Part shown: positions 1 to 8,028 of the stretch, one piece after another
Layout of the letters: the number at the start of each line of letters is the position of its first letter
Position numbering within the stretch: position 1 is the stretch's first letter
Notes under the pieces: model-generated
What the model was told of the DNA's origin: nothing
Seen by the model: the letters and a program-made list of their open reading frames with translations, nothing else
The model's database searches: none
Position numbers and translations under genes: made by a program
NCBI RefSeq assembly: GCF_029223885.1
Contig: NZ_CP119409.1
Location: forward strand, 2,940,001-3,004,000
Direction of reading: 5' to 3'
Length of the DNA stretch: 64,000 nucleotides
DNA from: Pararhizobium gei
Lineage (GTDB): Bacteria; Pseudomonadota; Alphaproteobacteria; Rhizobiales; Rhizobiaceae

Positions 1-540
1 CAGCTCTGCCCGCATCCGTATCTTCAGGAAGGGATCGAGCGCCGACAGCGGTTCGTCCAGCAGCAGTGCCTCCGGATCCGTAATCAGCGCTCGCGCCAGC
101 GCCACGCGCTGCTGCTGACCTCCGGAAAGCTGTGCCGGACGACGGTTAGCGTAGGCCTCCATCTGCATGAGCTTGAGCATGTCCAGCGCCTTGGCGCGCC
201 GCGTTTCCTTATCTACCCCCTTCATCTTCAGACTGAAGGCGACGTTGTCGATGAGGTCGAGATGCGGAAACAGCGCATAGGACTGGAACATCATCGCCGT
301 GCCACGCTTGGCCGGCGGAAAATCGGTAACGACGGTGTTTCCGAGACGGACGTCGCCCGACGATATACTTTCGTGGCCGGCGATCATCCTGAGCGTCGAT
401 GTCTTGCCGCAGCCGGAGGGACCCAGAAAGCAGCAATAGCTGCCGGAGGGTATTTTGAGACTGATTGCATGCACCGCCGTCGTGGTGCCATAGACCTTCG
501 ACACGGATACGATATCGATTTCGGCAGCTTTGGACATCAT
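1..540 (-). CDS. ABC transporter ATP-binding protein, PotA-like (partial, C-terminus outside window)
   Basis: Nucleotide-binding subunit of an importer, probably of the spermidine/putrescine/iron (PotA/FbpC) class, acting at the inner face of the cytoplasmic membrane. Translating the minus strand from the ATG pair at 535-540 gives 180 codons in one open frame to the window edge. Visible motifs are Walker A GPSGCGKT near residue 40, the Q-loop context [10 protein letters not shown], the signature LSGGQQQR, and Walker B ALLLDEP followed by SALD. The C-terminal regulatory domain and the permease genes lie beyond position 1. It is divergent from the GntR regulator at 776, which is the likely controller. 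The exact substrate cannot be told. Confidence 0.9.
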   Translation of the reverse strand, partial: MMSKAAEIDIVSVSKVYGTTTAVHAISLKIPSGSYCCFLGPSGCGKTSTLRMIAGHESISSGDVRLGNTVVTDFPPAKRGTAMMFQSYALFPHLDLIDNVAFSLKMKGVDKETRRAKALDMLKLMQMEAYANRRPAQLSGGQQQRVALARALITDPEALLLDEPLSALDPFLKIRMRAEL

Positions 541-706
541 GTCTCCCCTGTGGACAGGAAGAACAATGCATCAAGCGTGCCAGATTTTTGCCCTAACGTT
601 ATATGACTGTAAACGGAGGATTTTTTCCATTCGCGAACCGGCATCGCTTTTTAGGAGAACCCCTAAAACGCCTAAAAAATAATCTTTTGTCTGCAATTTA
701 TTCGAG

Positions 707-720
707 GATCGTATACAATT
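707..720. promoter_or_regulatory. candidate GntR/FCD operator
   Basis: A GTATAC core at 711-716 sits in a longer imperfect palindrome (ATTGTATACGAT on the minus strand). It is close to the ATTGTATACAAT type of site bound by FadR/VanR-class GntR proteins. It lies between the divergent ABC ATPase and GntR genes, about 60 bp before the regulator start. Assignment rests on motif resemblance and position only. Confidence 0.4.
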
Positions 721-775
721 TTTGCATGAGAATGAGCACAAGTTTTTTCTTACCTTCGACTGAAACCACGCTAGA

Positions 776-1510
776 ATGGCAACAGCGCAGGAAACGAATG
801 CCGAGATGAAAACCGCAGCAGTCACCCTTGAAGATACGGTGGATGTCACCACCGATTATATTCGCGACAACCTTCGCGATGCGATCGTTGACCGCCGGCT
901 GGCACCCGGCACGAAACTGTCGGAAGCCGATGTCGGAGCGCTCTTCAAGGTGAGCCGCACCCTGGTGCGCGGCGCGTTGCAGGCGCTCGCCTATGAGGGT
1001 CTTGTCAGTGTAGAAAAAAACCGTGGTGCCTTCGTCGCCTATCCCTCTCCTGAAGAAGCCCGTCAGATATTTGCCACGCGCCGGCTTTTCGAGCCCGGCA
1101 TACTGAGGGAAGCCGCCAGGCACATGGGACCATTGCAGCTGACGCAGCTTCGGCACCTGCTGTTGGAGGAAGGACGATTGATGGCGGAGCGCGGACAGAC
1201 CGCCCGCCGGGCGGAAATCAAAGCCTCCGGCGATTTTCACCTGATGCTGGCCTCGATGACGGGCAACGCCGTCATGCAGCGCTTCATGGACGAACTCGTT
1301 GCCCGCTCTTCGCTGGTCATTGCTCTTTACGGCCAGTCGGCGATTTCCAGTTGCGGCCACCAGGAGCATCAGGACATCGTGACCGCAATAGAGCGGGGAG
1401 ATCTCGACCACGCCTCCCATCTGATGATCCATCACATCGATCACATCGAGGCCGATCTCGATCTGCGGGAAAAGAAGGGCAGCGACCTCAAGGAAGCCTT
1501 TGGGCTGTAA
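776..1510 (+). CDS. GntR family transcriptional regulator with FCD domain
   Basis: A 244-residue DNA-binding repressor or activator of the FadR-like subgroup. The winged helix is at roughly residues 22-90 (IRDNLRDAIVDRRLAPG, then LSEADVGALFKVSRT with the recognition helix). It is followed by the all-helical FCD ligand domain with the typical metal/ligand residues (D..FH in SGDFHLML, H in CGHQEHQDI, and H in HHIDHIE). It is divergent from the ABC importer ATPase at 1-540, so it probably senses that importer's substrate or a catabolite. A second in-frame ATG at 806 (MKTAAV) with an upstream AGGAA is an alternative start. Confidence 0.9.
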   Translation: MATAQETNAEMKTAAVTLEDTVDVTTDYIRDNLRDAIVDRRLAPGTKLSEADVGALFKVSRTLVRGALQALAYEGLVSVEKNRGAFVAYPSPEEARQIFATRRLFEPGILREAARHMGPLQLTQLRHLLLEEGRLMAERGQTARRAEIKASGDFHLMLASMTGNAVMQRFMDELVARSSLVIALYGQSAISSCGHQEHQDIVTAIERGDLDHASHLMIHHIDHIEADLDLREKKGSDLKEAFGL

Positions 1511-1634
1511 GGAGCTTTACCGGCTTTGCGCGTCGTCAAGATTTTTCTTTTTTGGAAAGAGGAGGAAAAGGCCGAGGGTGGTGGAACCTTGCGAGAGGAC
1601 GCGTGTTTAAGCGCCGTCAATACGCAAGCAGAGC

Positions 1635-1883
1635 ATGAGGACTATCTTGAGCGACACACGCTTTCCCACCCCTGTCAGAGTGATCGTCAGACATCATCCC
1701 GAAAACATCATCGCCAATGCATGGGACGCCGTGGAGTTTCTCCGCAACTGGCCGGCAAGACACAGCGTGGCCTATCGCCGCGCCCTGCAGCATTGCCTGG
1801 ATGCCCTCGATGGTATCCGCACGCCGAAAAGGGCCTGGCTCTCGTTCACGGCGGCGCTCAGGGAAGAAGGCCTGATTGCTTGA
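1635..1883 (+). CDS. DUF982 domain-containing protein
   Basis: An 82-residue protein resembling the DUF982 family, small proteins found almost exclusively and in many copies in Rhizobiales. The family pattern is visible: an N-terminal PVRVIV strand, then the AW..VEFLRNWP segment, and the helix AYRRALQHCLDALDGI followed by a final helix with AFT/SFTAALREEGL. Function is unknown for the family. It stands alone between the GntR regulator and the sulfite-oxidase-like gene and is followed at once by a hairpin terminator at 1907. The start ATG at 1635 follows AGCAGAGC, a weak ribosome site. Confidence 0.75.
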   Translation: MRTILSDTRFPTPVRVIVRHHPENIIANAWDAVEFLRNWPARHSVAYRRALQHCLDALDGIRTPKRAWLSFTAALREEGLIA

Positions 1884-1906
1884 AGAGTTCAAAAGCAAAC
1901 CTCCCG

Positions 1907-1930
1907 ATGCCCGGCATGCACGGGCATTTT
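1907..1930 (+). terminator. Rho-independent terminator after the DUF982 gene
   Basis: A perfect 7-bp stem (ATGCCCG / CGGGCAT) with a 7-nt loop is followed by TTTCG. It begins 24 nt after the DUF982 stop codon on the same strand. The short U-run makes it moderate in strength. Confidence 0.6.
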
Positions 1931-2036
1931 CGTGTGCGGTATCGGGCAATTGCACATCCCACGCTTGACATCCCCTGTCTTTAAACCTGTATTTCCGGAG
2001 CATCCTGCTCTCTGATCAGTCAAGCTGCGAGTTCCC

Positions 2037-2696
2037 ATGACCGAAGAAAGCCGAGACACCAAACTGACGGCATCGAAGCGACGCTGGGCGGAACAGGGCA
2101 AGTTCCTGACGGGAAAAATCACCCGGCCCGACACCGACCGGCTGCCGCCCGGCCAGCATCTCGTCAAGAACTGGCCGGTCCTCGATCTCGGACAGCAACC
2201 GCTGATAAAGCGGGAAGAGTGGAGCCTGCAGATCGTCGGCGCGGTTGAAAATCCGGCAACGCTGGACTGGCAGGCCTTCAGCCGGCTGCCGCAGAGCGAC
2301 AAGCTTTCCGATATCCATTGCGTCACCACATGGTCCCGCTACGACAACCGTTGGCACGGTGTTTCCACGCATGACCTTTTGGATCTCGTAATGCCCAAGC
2401 CGGAAGCGACCTACGTTCTCCTCACCAGCTACGACGGTTATACCACCAATCTGCCGCTGGCCGACTTCGCCTCCGAAGACGCGCTTCTCGCAACCGCCTG
2501 GGAAGGTGCGCCGCTGACCACCGAGCACGGCGGGCCGATGCGCCTCATCGTTCCACATCTCTATCGCTGGAAAAGCGCGAAATGGCTCCGCCGCATCGAA
2601 TTCCTGATCGGCGATCAGGCCGGCTTCTGGGAGAGAAACGGCTATCACATGCGCGGCGACCCCTGGCGGGAGCAGCGCTATTCCGACGACGCGTAA
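2037..2696 (+). CDS. sulfite oxidase-like molybdopterin oxidoreductase
   Basis: A 219-residue single-domain member of the sulfite oxidase/YedY superfamily, binding molybdenum cofactor. The core runs from GQHLVKNWPVLDLG (about 40-55) through WSLQIVGAVENP to the conserved cysteine segment DIHCVTTWSRYDNRWHG (about 97-113), whose Cys is the expected Mo ligand. It ends with APLTTEHGGPMRLIVPHLY and WKSAKWLRRIEF, typical cofactor-contact segments. No Tat signal or heme domain is visible, so it differs from YedY and from full sulfite dehydrogenases and is probably cytoplasmic. No partner subunit is adjacent. The physiological substrate of this subfamily is not established. Confidence 0.88.
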   Translation: MTEESRDTKLTASKRRWAEQGKFLTGKITRPDTDRLPPGQHLVKNWPVLDLGQQPLIKREEWSLQIVGAVENPATLDWQAFSRLPQSDKLSDIHCVTTWSRYDNRWHGVSTHDLLDLVMPKPEATYVLLTSYDGYTTNLPLADFASEDALLATAWEGAPLTTEHGGPMRLIVPHLYRWKSAKWLRRIEFLIGDQAGFWERNGYHMRGDPWREQRYSDDA

Positions 2697-2750
2697 GGCC
2701 TTGCAGTCTCAGAAATGATGGCGGCGAACATCCAAACGGACGACATGGAA

Positions 2751-2778
2751 AACCCGCGCCTCTTGCGAAGCGCGGGTT
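2751..2778 (-). terminator. Rho-independent terminator of the DEAD-box helicase gene
   Basis: A perfect 9-bp inverted repeat AACCCGCGC / GCGCGGGTT with a 10-nt loop lies 36 bp beyond the helicase stop. On the minus strand the stem runs into GGGTTTTCC, giving the U-tract. The convergent sulfite-oxidase-like gene ends at 2696, so it may serve both directions weakly. Confidence 0.7.
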
Positions 2779-2814
2779 GAGGGAAGATCGCCGGCCAGCC
2801 GTGGCTGCTAGAAA

Positions 2815-4716
2815 TCAGTCAGCCTTCTTCTTGAAGGGTTTGCGCTTGGCGCCCTCGAAACCTGGCTTGTCCCCTTTGGGCCTGTCGGTTCTCGGCTGAT
2901 CGTATTTTGCCTTGGCGGGCTTCTTCACCCAAGGCTTGGTGTCGGTTTTTTCGGACGTCCGGTCGCCGGCAAAATCGGGCTTCGCGTCGAACTTGCGCTT
3001 CGGCTTGGCATCTTTGTTCCAGTCCGGCTTGTCTCCACCGGGCTTCTTGTCCGCATAAAGCGCGCCGCGGGAACCGCCGGACAGATTGGGCATGCCGTCG
3101 AGTTGGGTAACAGTAATGCCTTTTTCGAGGGAGCGCTTCGGTCCGACAGCTTCCATGAAGCGGTCGGACCAGTCGCGGGCGATCTCGATATAGGTTTCTT
3201 CCGTCTGCATTTTGATCGCGCCGATCTCCTGCTTGGTGATCTTGCCGATGCGGCACAGCATCGGGATCAGCCAGCGGGGCTCGACATTCTGCTTGCGGCC
3301 GGCCGACAGCGAAAACCAGACGCTGTCCCCGAAATCGCCGCGCGGCGTCCTCGGTTCGCTACGCTCTGGCCTGTCGCCGCGATCAGTGGATGGCGTGAAG
3401 GACGGTGTGTCCATCAGGTCCTCCGGCGCGGACCGGCCTGCCCGCGACAGGCGCACGAAGGCGGCGGCAAGCTGCTCTGGGCCGTGCTTGGCCAGCAGTT
3501 GGCGGACGAAATCCTGCTCTTCCTCGCGGATCGGTTCCTCGAAGGCCGGATCGGCAAGAATGCGGTCGTCATCGCGCCGCGAGACCTCGTCGGCCGATGG
3601 GGGCTTGGCCCAGGTCGCGGTGATATTCGCATCGCGCAGCAGCCGCTCCGCCTTGCGGCGGGCGCTGTGCGGCACGATCAGGGCGCTGACGCCCTTGTTG
3701 CCTGCACGGCCGGTTCGGCCGCTGCGGTGCAGAAGCGTCTCCGGATTGGTCGGCAGGTCCGCATGGATGACCAGTTCGAGGCCGGGAAGATCGATGCCGC
3801 GCGCCGCGACGTCTGTGGCGATACAGACGCGGGCGCGTCCGTCGCGCATCGCCTGCAGCGCGTGGGTGCGCTCGTTCTGGCTGAGTTCGCCGGACATTGC
3901 GACGACCGCGAATCCCCGGTTGTTGAAGCGGGCCGTCAGGTGATTGACCGCGGCGCGCGTCGAGCAGAACACCAGCGCATTGCGCGCCTCGTAGAAGCGA
4001 AGCACGTTAATGATGGCGTTCTCGCGATCAGACGGGGCAACGGTCAGTGCGCGATACTCAATGTCGATATGCTGCTTCTGCTCGGCCTGGGTGGCGATGC
4101 GCAGCGCATCCTTCTGGTAGTTCTTGGCGAGCGTGGCGATCGAACGGGGCACGGTCGCGGAGAACATCAGCGTGCGGCGTTCGGTCGGCGCCTCTTCGAG
4201 AATGAATTCGAGATCTTCGCGAAAGCCCAGATCGAGCATTTCGTCGGCCTCGTCGAGAACGACGGCTTTCAGCGACGACATGTCGAGCGCGTTGCGGCGG
4301 ATATGGTCGCAAAGCCGGCCGGGCGTGCCGACGACGATATGGGCGCCGCGTTCCAGCGCCCGCTTCTCGGTGCGCATGTCCATGCCGCCGACACAGGATA
4401 CCACGGTCGCGCCGGTCAGCTCATAGAGCCAGTCCAGCTCCCGCTTCACCTGTAGGGCCAGTTCACGTGTCGGCGCAACCGCGAGCGCGAGAGGGGCGCC
4501 CGCCTGACCGAACCGCTCCTTGCCATCAAGCAGCGTCGAGGCGAGCGCGAGGCCGAAGGCAACAGTTTTCCCGGAACCGGTCTGCGCCGACACAAGCGCG
4601 TCGCGGCCTTCCATGTCTGGTCCGAGAACGGCCTTCTGCACCGGCGTCAGCTCGGAGTAACCGCGTTTCGTCAATGCCTGAGCGATCGCCGGGGCGATGC
4701 TGTCCAACTCTGTCAT
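2815..4716 (-). CDS. DEAD-box ATP-dependent RNA helicase with DbpA-type RNA-binding domain
   Basis: A 633-residue helicase remodelling RNA, probably in ribosome assembly or cold adaptation. Motifs in order: Q-motif region, Walker A AQTGSGKT (44-51), PTREL (82), TPGR (131), DEAD (155-158), SAT (186-188), then the second RecA lobe with RGIDLPGLELVIHADLP and HRSGRTGRAG. A DbpA-like RNA-binding domain follows (VWFSLSAGRKQNVEPRWLIP to about 525), then a 100-residue Lys/Asp/Pro-rich basic tail. I start at ATG 4714-4716 (MTELDSIAP); the frame stays open upstream to 5040, but that stretch overlaps the TadG-like gene and has no family resemblance. The layout is like DeaD/CsdA or DbpA, and which one is not decided. 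Confidence 0.93.
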   Translation of the reverse strand: MTELDSIAPAIAQALTKRGYSELTPVQKAVLGPDMEGRDALVSAQTGSGKTVAFGLALASTLLDGKERFGQAGAPLALAVAPTRELALQVKRELDWLYELTGATVVSCVGGMDMRTEKRALERGAHIVVGTPGRLCDHIRRNALDMSSLKAVVLDEADEMLDLGFREDLEFILEEAPTERRTLMFSATVPRSIATLAKNYQKDALRIATQAEQKQHIDIEYRALTVAPSDRENAIINVLRFYEARNALVFCSTRAAVNHLTARFNNRGFAVVAMSGELSQNERTHALQAMRDGRARVCIATDVAARGIDLPGLELVIHADLPTNPETLLHRSGRTGRAGNKGVSALIVPHSARRKAERLLRDANITATWAKPPSADEVSRRDDDRILADPAFEEPIREEEQDFVRQLLAKHGPEQLAAAFVRLSRAGRSAPEDLMDTPSFTPSTDRGDRPERSEPRTPRGDFGDSVWFSLSAGRKQNVEPRWLIPMLCRIGKITKQEIGAIKMQTEETYIEIARDWSDRFMEAVGPKRSLEKGITVTQLDGMPNLSGGSRGALYADKKPGGDKPDWNKDAKPKRKFDAKPDFAGDRTSEKTDTKPWVKKPAKAKYDQPRTDRPKGDKPGFEGAKRKPFKKKAD

Positions 4717-4882
4717 AGGTTTAATCTTTCGGAAATCCGGAGGCCGCGCGCGTGTTTCGCTCTGGAGTGCGCAGTTCCGCAGCCGGCACACCGCCAGCCT
4801 ATACATGCGCGCCTCATACTGTGCTTGAAGCCGGTTGTACAGAGCCGAGCGCATATGCGCCGCAAATGCCTGACAAACAAAA

Positions 4883-4907
4883 CAGCCGCGCATGGACAGC
4901 GCGGCTG
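4883..4907 (-). terminator. Rho-independent terminator of the TadG-like gene
   Basis: A 9-bp perfect stem CAGCCGCGC / GCGCGGCTG with a 7-nt loop lies 25 bp beyond the stop of the minus-strand gene at 4932. On that strand it is followed by TTTTGTTTGTC. Confidence 0.75.
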
Positions 4908-4931
4908 CAAAAACCTTTGTCCTAGAGACAA

Positions 4932-6290
4932 TCAGCCCGTCAGACGCGGCGAGCGGATGACCTTGTTGAACAGTTCCTTCATCGCCTGTTCGATGCCCTC
5001 GGTCGGGCTGACTTCGAAGTAGAAGCCCGGGGAAGCACATTCCTGCATGCGGGTGCCGATTTCGGACTGGAAGGGCTTGATCCAGCTATTGTACCAGCTG
5101 TTGTTCGGCAACGGCAGGTAAGTGGTGTAGAGAACTGCAATCTTGATATTGCGTTTCTTCAGAACTTCACAGAACTTGGTGTCGATCGGCTCCTGACAGC
5201 GCGCTCCTGTCGTTTTCTTGGTGCATCCCTGCGGTTTGTAGCTGTCGCCGACGCCGTCGGAAACGAAGAAAACGATCTTTTCCGGCGTCTTCGCTGTGGC
5301 ACCGTCGCCGACTGAAGCGATCTCCGCGTTCATCTTTTGCAGCGCGTCATCGAAACTCGTCTGCTGGTCGTTGTTATAGCCCTGATAGGGAATGCTCATC
5401 AGCTTGATGTTCTGCGCCTTGTCTTTCACCTCTTTGAGGTTTGCGGTGAGCTCGGCGACCTTGAGCAGCTTCACATCCATCGCCGTTTCGCCGAACGTAT
5501 AGGCTGCCATGCGAAACTGGTCGGTAAAGGCTTCCTGGTCTCCAGCCGTTTCCGTCAGCGCCGCGACGGCTTTCGCCACGACGTCGATCCGGATCGTAAT
5601 TCCCTTCGTGCGGGCGACGAAATAGTTGCTCGTCGTGTCGATGACACCTTTCTCGGAGACGATATGGCATGCGAAGGCGCAGTCTCTTGAGCCGGAGTCC
5701 TTCACGTTCTTGGTCGCCTTGATCATATTCGCCACGTCTGTCGGCGTGGCGGCGACACCCATGGACGGCGTGTTGTCGAGCAGCATGTAGAAATCCTGAT
5801 AGGATTGGGACTGGTATGTCGCAGTCGCCTTTCCCGAAACGGTGATGCTGTCCTTGCCGAGGATGCGCATGAACGAGGTCTTCATCGTCGCCTTGAACGA
5901 GACCTCCGCATTGATATCCCTGCCCTTCTTTCTGACGATTGCCTCGACGGAATCGACGCTCATGTTCGGATCTTCGCTCTCGATCTCATCAAGGCTGCCA
6001 CTGTCTCTCTGGGCATTGAAAAGCGCCAGCGCCTCCTCTTCGCTCAACGGCACGGGACCATCGTTCGGCATGGCAATCGCCTGCGCAACACCGGCCGACT
6101 TTTCGGCGAGCGCACCCACAGCCGCGGCATCGGCGGCATCCTGCAGCCGCGATTTCAGCTCTACGGCCCTTGAATAGTCGATGGCCATCCCGGCGCCTCC
6201 GAGCACGGGGATAACCGCGATCGCCGCCATGATCCCGAAATTGCCTGCACGATCCGAAATCAGTCTTTTCAAGAGCTGCATGACGCCCAC
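4932..6290 (-). CDS. TadG-like pilus assembly protein with von Willebrand factor A domain
   Basis: A 452-residue membrane-anchored protein. The N-terminus has the TadE/TadG pattern: a basic start, then DRAGNFGIMAAIAVIPVLGGAGMAIDYSR (about 13-41) as transmembrane anchor, and the following LKSRLQDAADAAAVGAL. A vWA domain starts near 165 with a MIDAS-like DNTPSMG at 172-178, where Thr replaces the first Ser of DxSxS, and includes FVSDGVGDS. Such proteins act in Flp/Tad pilus assembly or at the envelope, but no other tad genes are nearby. The GTG start at 6290 has GGAAGG five bases upstream; an ATG at 6281 is an alternative. A terminator follows at 4883-4907. Confidence 0.85.
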   Translation of the reverse strand: MGVMQLLKRLISDRAGNFGIMAAIAVIPVLGGAGMAIDYSRAVELKSRLQDAADAAAVGALAEKSAGVAQAIAMPNDGPVPLSEEEALALFNAQRDSGSLDEIESEDPNMSVDSVEAIVRKKGRDINAEVSFKATMKTSFMRILGKDSITVSGKATATYQSQSYQDFYMLLDNTPSMGVAATPTDVANMIKATKNVKDSGSRDCAFACHIVSEKGVIDTTSNYFVARTKGITIRIDVVAKAVAALTETAGDQEAFTDQFRMAAYTFGETAMDVKLLKVAELTANLKEVKDKAQNIKLMSIPYQGYNNDQQTSFDDALQKMNAEIASVGDGATAKTPEKIVFFVSDGVGDSYKPQGCTKKTTGARCQEPIDTKFCEVLKKRNIKIAVLYTTYLPLPNNSWYNSWIKPFQSEIGTRMQECASPGFYFEVSPTEGIEQAMKELFNKVIRSPRLTG

Positions 6291-6849
6291 CCCAACCTTC
6301 CGCAGCCGGCCTTTGCCGACGCTTATGTAAATCTAAGGGGGAAGACTATCGGACAGATTCTAAATTGCGGTAAAACATGTTAGTTAACTAATATAAAAGC
6401 AAAAAGATACAGATATACGGGAACGGCTTTACGGTTTGTTCACCATGTCAGCCAACGGACGCAGCCTTATCGTAGTCGATGAAGTCCTTTGCACCAGCCT
6501 CAATGGCTTATGAGCGCTCGGAGACTGAAACGGCTTCCGGATGATCAATCCGGAGTTTTTGGTTTCGCGCAACCGTTTGTCTACCCTGTGCCCTCATCCC
6601 AGGCCTTGAGCCGAGCATGACGAGATTGTGTTGCGTCGCTCAGCGTCAAAACCATGGACAGAAAGATGCCATAAAGCGGTAATTGACCGGAAACAGTATG
6701 AAACGGCGGCGGCGGCTTCTCACACATGATTTTATCAGCGCCATGAATGCCGGCACGCCCTACACCCATCCACTCGACGGTGCCGGACTAACCCCACGCT
6801 GATCGAAGACTTTAAGCGTGTTGAGAAAGATGGCTTGCCATCACGGACT
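6291..6849. other. intergenic region without a recognisable gene
   Basis: This 559-bp stretch separates the TadG-like gene from the glycerophosphodiesterase. It contains an A/T-rich patch with a 12-bp palindrome TTAGTTAACTAA (6380-6391), and a hairpin with T5 at 6536-6560 reading on the plus strand although no plus-strand gene is present. A 22-codon ORF at 6445-6513 and a 62-codon minus-strand ORF at 6581-6769 show no family features. A small RNA is possible but unproven. Confidence 0.4.
6536..6560 (+). terminator. orphan Rho-independent terminator
   Basis: A 7-bp stem TCCGGAT / ATCCGGA with a 5-nt loop is followed by GTTTTT on the plus strand. No plus-strand coding region ends nearby, so it may terminate a small RNA transcribed from around 6390, or antisense transcription. 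Confidence 0.5.
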
Positions 6850-7872
6850 TCAGTTCGTCAGGTCGTAGGGAATGCGGTAGCCGTTTTCCTCGAGCCAGGC
6901 GATCAGCGCCTTCGGCTCGTCGGTCTGGATGATCGTCGCGCCCCGGTCGATCCAGAAACCCCAGCTCTCTTCGGGCTTGCCGTCGAGCACCGCGCGCTCG
7001 TCGCCGCGGCCGCCGGCCAGCATGCCGGGTGCACGGTTGACGATGGGATAGGTGTTGACCCAGAGGTGCCAGTTGCCCCGCGCCGCGGTCGCACGCGCCT
7101 TGGCAGAAAACAGGACGCCGCCGTCCAGCGTCATCGGCGTGTCGCCCGCATGCCAGTTGACGAGCTCGGCCGCCGGCGCATCGAAGGCATCCGTCGCCTG
7201 GCCCATGAAGCGCGCATCATGCACAGCGTCGTCAGCCAGGATCGGCATGAAAGTGACGTCGGAGCCGACCGCCTTCATCAGGGTACGGGTGTCGGCGATG
7301 CGGCGGTCATTCCACAGATTTTCCTTGATCAGGATCTGTCCGGCCATCCCCAGCGACCGCGCTTCGGCAGCGATTTCGGGTAGGACGGCGGCCGTCAGCT
7401 TGTTGTCGATGTTGATGATGATTTTGCCCTTGGCGATGGCAAAGGCCTCCTTCAGGGTCGGCACGGTCTCGTCGGTGACGATCGCCTGCCCCTCGATCAC
7501 AAGCCGGCATGTCTTCAGCTCGGCCAGTGTCTTCGTCTTCGTTTCGCCGCGGCAGGTCGTGGTCCGGTCGAGGAAGTCGTCATGCATCAGAACGAAGACG
7601 CCGTCGGCTGATTTTCGCACATCGAGCTCGATCATCTCGGCGCCGAGAGCGATCGCATTGCGCATGGCATCGAGCGAATTCTCCGCCCGGACGATCCGGC
7701 CGTTCTCTTTCCAGCCCGTCCGGTGCGCAACCACCATGATGTGGCTGCGCCAGTCGTTTGCCCGGTTCAGCCTGTCGAGGATCTGAACCGTTCGATCGAT
7801 GTCGGAGGACTGCGCCGGCAGCGCGAACAGCGCGCAAACAAGGACGGAAAGGAAGAGAGCAGTAAAGCGCAT
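6850..7872 (-). CDS. secreted glycerophosphodiester phosphodiesterase family protein
   Basis: A 340-residue enzyme hydrolysing glycerophosphodiesters to an alcohol and glycerol 3-phosphate. A signal peptide is clear (MRFTALFLSVLVCALFALPA then QSSD). The GDPD catalytic layout is present: HR at 50-51 in VVAHRTGW, EN at 64-65, E82xD84 in MIELDV, and HDDFLDRTT at 97-105, with IIINIDNK further on. The C-terminal part (about 190-340) keeps the barrel but diverges (WHLWVNTYPIVNRAPGML, then DRGATIIQTDEP). It is likely periplasmic. It lies 156 bp downstream of the FAD oxidoreductase on the same strand, so it could share that operon or have its own promoter. Confidence 0.88.
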   Translation of the reverse strand: MRFTALFLSVLVCALFALPAQSSDIDRTVQILDRLNRANDWRSHIMVVAHRTGWKENGRIVRAENSLDAMRNAIALGAEMIELDVRKSADGVFVLMHDDFLDRTTTCRGETKTKTLAELKTCRLVIEGQAIVTDETVPTLKEAFAIAKGKIIINIDNKLTAAVLPEIAAEARSLGMAGQILIKENLWNDRRIADTRTLMKAVGSDVTFMPILADDAVHDARFMGQATDAFDAPAAELVNWHAGDTPMTLDGGVLFSAKARATAARGNWHLWVNTYPIVNRAPGMLAGGRGDERAVLDGKPEESWGFWIDRGATIIQTDEPKALIAWLEENGYRIPYDLTN

Positions 7873-8028
7873 GCGATTCGCTCCTGAGCCGGTCGGTTCA
7901 GAAGCGAGTAGAGGCCGGGCATGACAGCCCGGTGAATCCGCGATGACAGACTGATGAAACCTCTGTTTCAGATTGACGACAGAAACGACGTACTCCGGTG
8001 TTAATTTCCTCTCGCCGGAGCTTAAAAC

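Noticed and set aside
3103..4455. 450-codon plus-strand ORF
   Set aside because: It is antisense to the DEAD-box helicase, has no family features, and arises from high G+C codon bias.
6581..6769. 62-codon minus-strand ORF
   Set aside because: No ribosome site of note, no family resemblance, and low-complexity start; likely chance.
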